From NCBI GenBank assembly GCA_020725665.1, contig DYEO01000014.1, positions 1 through 37,716 on the forward strand: DNA of 37,716 nucleotides. The letters are read 5' to 3'. This document shows, piece after piece, positions 33,325 to 37,716 of the stretch. The DNA comes from Dethiobacter sp. (GTDB taxonomy: Bacteria; Bacillota; Dethiobacteria; DTU022; UBA8154). A model generated the notes under the pieces. That model searched no databases. It was not told the origin of the DNA and saw only the letters and a program-made list of their open reading frames with translations. A program made the position numbers and the translations under genes. The stretch's first letter is position 1, and each line of letters opens with the position of its first letter.

Positions 33325-33629
33325 TAGGGGCAGTCCATCGCCATCCGCCGAACCTGTCCAGTGGGCCTTGGCTGTCAAGTTATTGTAGTAGCCCACAGCA
33401 CTGACGCATGAAAAATACCCGCAGACCGCTATTTTTTCACACCTTCACAAGAAAATAGCGCGAAAAGTTATTTCGTTCCAACCCCTGTAAGCCCTGATAT
33501 GCCTGCGTTTTAAAAGTCATGCGTCAGTGCTGAGTAGCCCAGGAGCTGCCCGGGGGCAAACTGCCGGCCCGGCCCCTGCTGCGCATGCCAGTAGCTGCGG
33601 CCAAGCAGCATGCCTCCCCAATGGCGCAT
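33325..33629 (-). pseudogene. Heparinase II/III-like N-terminal fragment, split by a MITE
   Basis: With the 137-bp element and one 9-bp target copy removed, the minus strand reads continuously from ATG 33629. It contains MRHWGGMLLGRSYWHAQQG, FAPGQLLGYYNNLTAKAHW and GDGLPLNK. From memory this resembles the start of heparinase II/III-like proteins found in polysaccharide loci, but this assignment is tentative. The homology ends at about 33325, where the truncated glycosyltransferase begins in another frame. Confidence 0.5.
33396..33532. mobile_element. 137-bp MITE with 16-bp terminal inverted repeats and 9-bp target duplication
   Basis: The left end CAGCACTGACGCATGA (33396-33411) and right end TCATGCGTCAGTGCTG (33517-33532) are perfect inverted repeats. 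AGTAGCCCA flanks both sides (33387-33395 and 33533-33541). No transposase frame fits inside. A second, internal inverted repeat GCTATTTT (33428-33435) / AAAATAGC (33452-33459) is present. Precise removal restores the reading frame of the interrupted fragment. The parent transposon should share these ends; the family is not known to me. Confidence 0.9.
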
Positions 33630-33645
33630 TATCCTGGCGTAGAAT

Positions 33646-34767
33646 TTAGCGCGGCGCCAATAAGTTCTCATAAAGCTCTTCATACCGTTTGGCCATCACC
33701 TTTACACAAAACTGTTCTTCTGCTCGCTTGGCAGCTGCCCTGCCCAGATCCCGTCGCCTGGCTACATCGTGCAGCAGAACAGACATTGCCTCGGCGAGGG
33801 CTGCGCCATCGCCCGGAGGGACGAGCAGACCCGTGGCGCCGTCTACCACCAGTTCCGGCACACCGCCCACCGCCGTAGCGATCACCGCCTTTCCCGCAGC
33901 CATGGCCTCCATCACTGCCAGGGGATTCCCCTCCCAACTGGAGGAAAGTACAAAAACATCGCAAGCGCCCAGTATCTCAGGGATGTCGGTCCGCGCCCCC
34001 AGAAAACGCACCCTGTGACCCACGCCAAGAGCCTCAGCCTGAAGTTCAAGCTCGCGGCGCTTCTCACCTTCGCCCACCAGGAGAAGCCGCCCCTTCTCCC
34101 TTGCGTCTGGCACACGGGCAAACGCATCAAGGAGCAACTGCTGGTTCTTTGGCACTGTGAGGCGCCCTACACACGCAAACACGACTTCTTCGGCCCCGAC
34201 GCCCTCCCGCCTCCGCCACTCTGCCCGTGTCATCGCGGGAGAGCGGTAGGCCTGGAGAGGAATGCCGTTTGGAATGAGCGGCGCTTTTGTGAGCCCGTAG
34301 ACGCGGTTGAGACTGACCGCCACCTCCGAGGCGATGGCTACCGGAACCACTCCGAGGCTGAACGCCAGGCGGTGGACCAGCTTCCCGGGAGCGTCCACCT
34401 CTTTTTCAGCCAGACTATGCACTGTGTGCACCTTTCCCCGAATCCGCCGGTAAACCACCGGCGGCAAGACATAGCGCAAGACGTATAGATGAGTGTGTAC
34501 GATGTGGGGACAAAACCGGCGGAGCACGGCATCTATCCGGGAGTACATCCTCGGATCGAAACCGCGGCGCTTTCCCAAGTACCACACGGGAATACCGCTC
34601 CGTTCCAACATATCCTCCAGGTCGGACCCCACCCGGTCAAACATGCTGATCGCCGCCACCTCAAAACGTTCCCGGTTGAGACTCTGCATCAGGTGCACGG
34701 CCATGCGCTCGGCCCCGCCGGGAGCGAAGTTGGGGAGGACGTGTAAGACCATTAGTTTCCTCATCAT
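33646..34767 (-). CDS. Glycosyltransferase family 4
   Basis: A 373-aa GT-B enzyme opening with LMVLHVLPNFAPGGAERMAV (G-G-A-E motif). It has IVHTHLYVLRYVLPP, LIPNGIPLQAYR, VGRLTVPKNQQLLLDAF and the donor site SSSWEGNPLAVMEAMAAGKA. ATG 34767 has GGAG seven bases upstream, lying over the end of the broken GT2 gene. It is intact and likely co-transcribed with the polymerase gene upstream. Donor and linkage are unknown. Confidence 0.93.
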   Translation of the reverse strand: MMRKLMVLHVLPNFAPGGAERMAVHLMQSLNRERFEVAAISMFDRVGSDLEDMLERSGIPVWYLGKRRGFDPRMYSRIDAVLRRFCPHIVHTHLYVLRYVLPPVVYRRIRGKVHTVHSLAEKEVDAPGKLVHRLAFSLGVVPVAIASEVAVSLNRVYGLTKAPLIPNGIPLQAYRSPAMTRAEWRRREGVGAEEVVFACVGRLTVPKNQQLLLDAFARVPDAREKGRLLLVGEGEKRRELELQAEALGVGHRVRFLGARTDIPEILGACDVFVLSSSWEGNPLAVMEAMAAGKAVIATAVGGVPELVVDGATGLLVPPGDGAALAEAMSVLLHDVARRRDLGRAAAKRAEEQFCVKVMAKRYEELYENLLAPR

Positions 34768-34770
34768 CTT

Positions 34771-35689
34771 TCATCTCCGGAAGAACAGTTTTTTCAAGCC
34801 TAAGTAAGTACCAATTAAGGGATCGTAGGATAGTGCTCTTACACACGAGATAACGGCCCAAAACATAATACCAATTAGAGCCCACATAACACTTAAGGTA
34901 GAAACAAGTCTGAGGAGGCCACGATGCTTGACGTAGAGGTATTTCCTCCAAAAAAAGATAATGATTATGGACCATTGCTTCAAACGTCCATTTTACTCTC
35001 TGCTTCTGTGTACGAGTGGTTCCTTCAAGATGTCTAAAACCCACTCCGGAAATCATAAGCGCTCTTCCACCTGCTCTTGTAACCTAGAACACTAAGGCAG
35101 CATCTTCGAGATATGCAAAAGGATTTACCCTCTGCAGTTCCATATCTCCAATGACACCTGCTCGCTGCGCAAAAGAACGGCTTAGTGCAATAATGAGGCC
35201 AGGACCCGCTTCTGTTAACCCACCCTTGGTATCTGGCGCAGTTGGCACATAAAATCCTCCCCCAAGAGTGAATGTTAGCCCCCCGGTGTCCTTGGGTATC
35301 CGTAGCCCAAATACTCTGTCTACTAAGCGTCCAATCCGTGTATTCTTAGCATAGGAACTCCAGTACGGAACTACACACTCCGCACGACCATCAAAAATTG
35401 GGCTCATCAGCAATTCTGCAGCGTTTGGCTCCAAATACACATCATCATCGAGGAGCAGCATGTCGTAATTCGCCGATCGGATACCAGCTGCACGTTGCGA
35501 GACCATCCCGCGTTCGGCTTGAACAAAGCGCACACCAGGAGTGGAGACTTCCCAGGCATTTGTATCTTCCGGTATAACGATGAGTATTTCTGCGGGGGGT
35601 ACCGTTTGGTGCTGTAAGGATGCCAGGGTCTTGTCAAGCAGGTCGTTTGGTCCAACTGAGCGGATAACCGCGCTGTACAGCAAAGACAC
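34771..35689 (-). pseudogene. GT2 glycosyltransferase broken by a stop codon and a frameshift
   Basis: The first part (GTG 35689, GGAGGA upstream) is a GT-A family 2 enzyme: VSLLYSAVIRSVGPNDLLDK, MLLLDDDVYLEPNAAELL with its D-x-D, and NPFAYLEDAALVF where E-D is the catalytic base region. A TAG at 35084-35086 interrupts it. The same frame then continues with family-like VTRAGGRALMISGVGFRHLE and up to MVHNHYLF. At a run of seven T (plus-strand 34950-34956) the frame shifts by one to FWRKYLYVKHRG and a terminal membrane helix (VMWALIGIMFWAVI). With six T the frame would be whole. Two separate lesions make real decay more likely than one sequencing error. Confidence 0.85.
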
Positions 35690-35761
35690 GTGACTCTCTC
35701 CTCCCAATACCACTATTCATTCGCTAAGACTCTGTGCAGCGGAATGCTCTGTTGACAATGG

Positions 35762-37084
35762 TTAGTGCGCAGGTTGGCTCGCCTGCACCCGTCGCGCGAT
35801 TTCTACCATCATGAGTGCCAACCAAAAGTAGTCGAAGTCGAGCGTTCCTAGGAAGAGACTTGCTACTACCAAAGCTAGCAAGCCTGCCGTTCCCCCCCGC
35901 TCCAGTGGAGTTGTCGCCCGAGACTTAAGGCCTAAAACCAGTGCTGTCAGTAGCAGCACAGCACCCAGAGGTCCCAGTTCCACCAGCAGTTGCAGGTAGA
36001 TGTTATGAGCAACCTTGAAGTACCCCGCCCACAGGGTATGAACGGTCCCGAAACTGCCAAAGCCGTATCCCAGCACCGGGTTTGCCCACCATGCCGCAAT
36101 CCCTGTCTTCCAGATGTCGAGGCGGCCCGCACCCCCTCCGGCCACGATTTCCGCCAGCACGAATCTTTGCGTCAACTCCACGGGTAGCCTCGGCCACAGG
36201 AACCAGACAGTAATGGCGCTTACCACCGTAAAGGCTATGACCTTCACCTTTTGCCGCCAGTGTTGCCCGAAGTGCATGATGAGAAGACTGATGACAGCGA
36301 CCGCCAAGCCAAGCAGCCCACCCCTTGAGCCGGTAACCACGACGGCGAGGAAGAGAATGACCAGCGGCAAGATGTGACTGCTTAGTTTAGGGCGCCTTAC
36401 AGACAAGGCAGCACTCAGAAAAAGGCTAAACGGTAACAACAGACTGGCTGCGGTATGGTTGGGATCGGCAGCGCGCTCCCCAAGGACAACGCTGGCGCGA
36501 ACCGTTCCCAGATACGTCACCTGGTTGGAATAGAGGTAAAGAACAAGGATGCCCGCCAACACACCTGACAACATGATAGCCCTCTTGACCCAATCCACTT
36601 CTTTCTGGGAAAAGAGGTACATGACAGCCACAGCGTAAAAGACAAAAAATCTCACATGAAGCCAAAGGTTTTGAGCTGTTTGCTCGGGATTCACAGCCCA
36701 AAAGACCGAAGCAGCCCCCCAGGCAAAAAGCGCTGCCCAGGCAAACACAGCAGGGGGCGGCGTATTGACCCGCCCGGATCTGAGCATTTGGGCAACCAGC
36801 AAAGCGCCACTGCCAATGCCAAGATATCTGGCCAACGTCACCCCTTCCCAGCCCTGCAGCATCAGGATGGCCTCAAATGGGATGCTGGCGCAGTAGATGG
36901 CGAAGAGGAGCGCCGGGCGGGGCAGGAAGAAGAAAAGCGCCACTCCAGCGGCGACCGCGATTGCCGGCAAGCGCCAAATTCCGCCTAGCGTCACCGCACC
37001 GAGCGCAAGGCCCACTGCGGCGGTTAAGAGCCCCGCAAGGACAATTTGTCGCCGAGCAGGGTTAGAATGGTGTGTGCTGTGCAC
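35762..37084 (-). CDS. Wzy-like O-antigen/polysaccharide polymerase
   Basis: A 440-aa integral membrane protein with about ten to twelve helices. The Wzy/WaaL signature is VLGYGFGSFGTVHTLW followed by FKVAHNIYLQLLVELGPLGA, and GSRGGLLGLAVAVISLL lies before it. It would polymerise lipid-linked repeat units on the outer face of the membrane. GTG 37084 has GGAGGT about nine bases upstream. It is the first intact gene at the upstream end of the locus in this window. Confidence 0.9.
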   Translation of the reverse strand: MHSTHHSNPARRQIVLAGLLTAAVGLALGAVTLGGIWRLPAIAVAAGVALFFFLPRPALLFAIYCASIPFEAILMLQGWEGVTLARYLGIGSGALLVAQMLRSGRVNTPPPAVFAWAALFAWGAASVFWAVNPEQTAQNLWLHVRFFVFYAVAVMYLFSQKEVDWVKRAIMLSGVLAGILVLYLYSNQVTYLGTVRASVVLGERAADPNHTAASLLLPFSLFLSAALSVRRPKLSSHILPLVILFLAVVVTGSRGGLLGLAVAVISLLIMHFGQHWRQKVKVIAFTVVSAITVWFLWPRLPVELTQRFVLAEIVAGGGAGRLDIWKTGIAAWWANPVLGYGFGSFGTVHTLWAGYFKVAHNIYLQLLVELGPLGAVLLLTALVLGLKSRATTPLERGGTAGLLALVVASLFLGTLDFDYFWLALMMVEIARRVQASQPAH

Positions 37085-37131
37085 TATTGACTACCTCCAA
37101 GTGCTATGATCGTACCCGTCGAGGCCGAACC

Positions 37132-37396
37132 TCACTGCTTGGCACCCGAGAACCGCTTTCGGAGCCGCAGAAGTAATTTGGGAATAACCACGTCTCGCAG
37201 ATACGGCCCATTGCCAGCCAGTGCCAAAGCCATCGCCAGCGCGGTGCCGTAATGCCCAGTGGCAAGCGATTCTCGATGGTATGCCACTGAATCGACCCTT
37301 TGGCGCGCTTGAGAACTCTGCGGGGATGCCAGCGGGATAGAGCACTTAGCCAGCGGTGTTAAAAACCGAGATCAGAACATTAAACAGGGCTTTCAT
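37132..37396 (-). pseudogene. Internally deleted glycosyltransferase remnant
   Basis: ATG 37396 opens MKALFNVLISVFNTAG and stops at 37346, like the first strand of a GT2 enzyme (compare V-I-P-x-Y-N). In another frame the sequence continues with VDSVAYHRESLATGHYGTAL and YLRDVVIPKLLLRLRKRF to TGA 37132, which looks like the C-terminal end of a glycosyltransferase. The middle of the gene is missing. The assignment to GT2 rests on the short N-terminus and is tentative. Confidence 0.45.
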
Positions 37397-37716
37397 TTTT
37401 ATAACCATTCCTTTCGCTGCGCTCAGGCACAAAACGTTATGAAAATGGTGGCCTATGCGCTATTCTTTAATTGGTCGTTCAAGTATACTACAGAGCACGG
37501 GGAGGTGAGTGCGTCACCCTACCCTTGTTTGGGGAGACCGCATTTTTATATGTGTCGCTCTGCCCGGTCAAGCACAAATAAGATGCTATGTTAAAAGTCA
37601 AGCATTATCGTAGATAGCTTTAAGCACACAAAGATACCCGTTCTGGCAAATTGGAATAATTTGCCGGCAAACAACCTGAGGACCCTACTTGAACAGCTTA
37701 AAGGATAAAGTTTGCG
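37397..37716. other. Gene-free stretch at the head of the polysaccharide locus
   Basis: No coding frame is convincing in the last 320 bases. It is the upstream side of the minus-strand locus, so it may carry its promoter. It could equally be the 3' side of the next gene outside the window. Confidence 0.4.
37545..37571 (-). promoter_or_regulatory. Weak promoter candidate for the polysaccharide locus
   Basis: On the minus strand TTGACC (37571-37566) and TATAAA (37550-37545) are separated by 15 bp, shorter than the preferred 17. It lies about 150 bp upstream of the glycosyltransferase remnant and is the best candidate I see there. Confidence 0.25.

Noticed and set aside
35084..35086. TAG in the GT2 gene as a recoded amber codon (pyrrolysine-type readthrough)
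   Set aside because: No pyl genes are visible, the gene also has a frameshift, and this family does not use recoding. Simple decay explains it.
1..37716. CRISPR arrays, tRNA or rRNA genes
   Set aside because: No regularly spaced direct repeats, no cloverleaf-like segments and no rRNA-like stretches were noticed.

Overview
The window reads as a Gram-positive, Firmicutes (Clostridia-like) chromosome. The signs are strong purine-rich ribosome binding sites, frequent GTG/TTG starts, an S-layer-homology protein, a PP2C/HATPase plus STAS partner-switching pair, and a BY-kinase/PHP-phosphatase polysaccharide control module. No rRNA, tRNA or CRISPR array was seen. Species cannot be fixed from sequence alone.

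Region 1 (1-3.7 kb, plus strand): the tail of an unknown gene, then a five-PAS-domain protein ending in a SpoIIE-type phosphatase and an anti-sigma-like kinase domain, overlapping a STAS gene. The STAS protein lacks the phosphorylatable Ser/Thr.

Region 2 (3.7-11.0 kb, visibly more A/T-rich, mostly minus strand): a defence and toxin-antitoxin scrapyard. It holds the C-terminal part of BrxC (a BREX ATPase) without its ATPase half, a small gene that needs a -1 frameshift, Phd/ParE and VapBC pairs each with a sigma-A promoter and a 14-bp palindrome, MntA with a truncated HepT, an SPL-family radical SAM protein with a small partner ORF, a PLD-domain remnant, and scraps of an MFS transporter, an amidohydrolase-like gene and galU.

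Region 3 (11.0-37.4 kb, almost entirely minus strand, G+C-rich): a large surface-polysaccharide locus transcribed from about 37 kb towards 11 kb. In transcription order it has a GT2 remnant, a Wzy-like polymerase, a broken GT2, a GT4, a heparinase-like fragment interrupted by a 137-bp MITE, a 5'-truncated GT4, two GT4 genes, a DUF262/HNH (GmrSD-like) restriction protein, galE, and a four-gene set for making UDP-di-N-acetylbacillosamine and loading it on undecaprenyl phosphate. A scrambled segment of galU/galE/phosphoglycosyltransferase fragments follows, with a plus-strand pRiA4b ORF-3-family gene inserted. The locus ends with intact galU, a PHP tyrosine phosphatase, an S-layer-homology protein with its own promoter, a large O-antigen ligase/polymerase with TPR-like tail, a Wzz-type protein and its BY-kinase.

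The intact genes can plausibly work together. GalU and GalE supply UDP-glucose/galactose. The dehydratase, aminotransferase and acetyltransferase make the bacillosamine-type sugar, and the PglC-like enzyme starts the lipid-linked unit. GT4 enzymes extend it, Wzy/ligase proteins polymerise or ligate it, and Wzz/BY-kinase/PHP phosphatase control chain length. The many truncated copies point to repeated recombination and decay in this locus.
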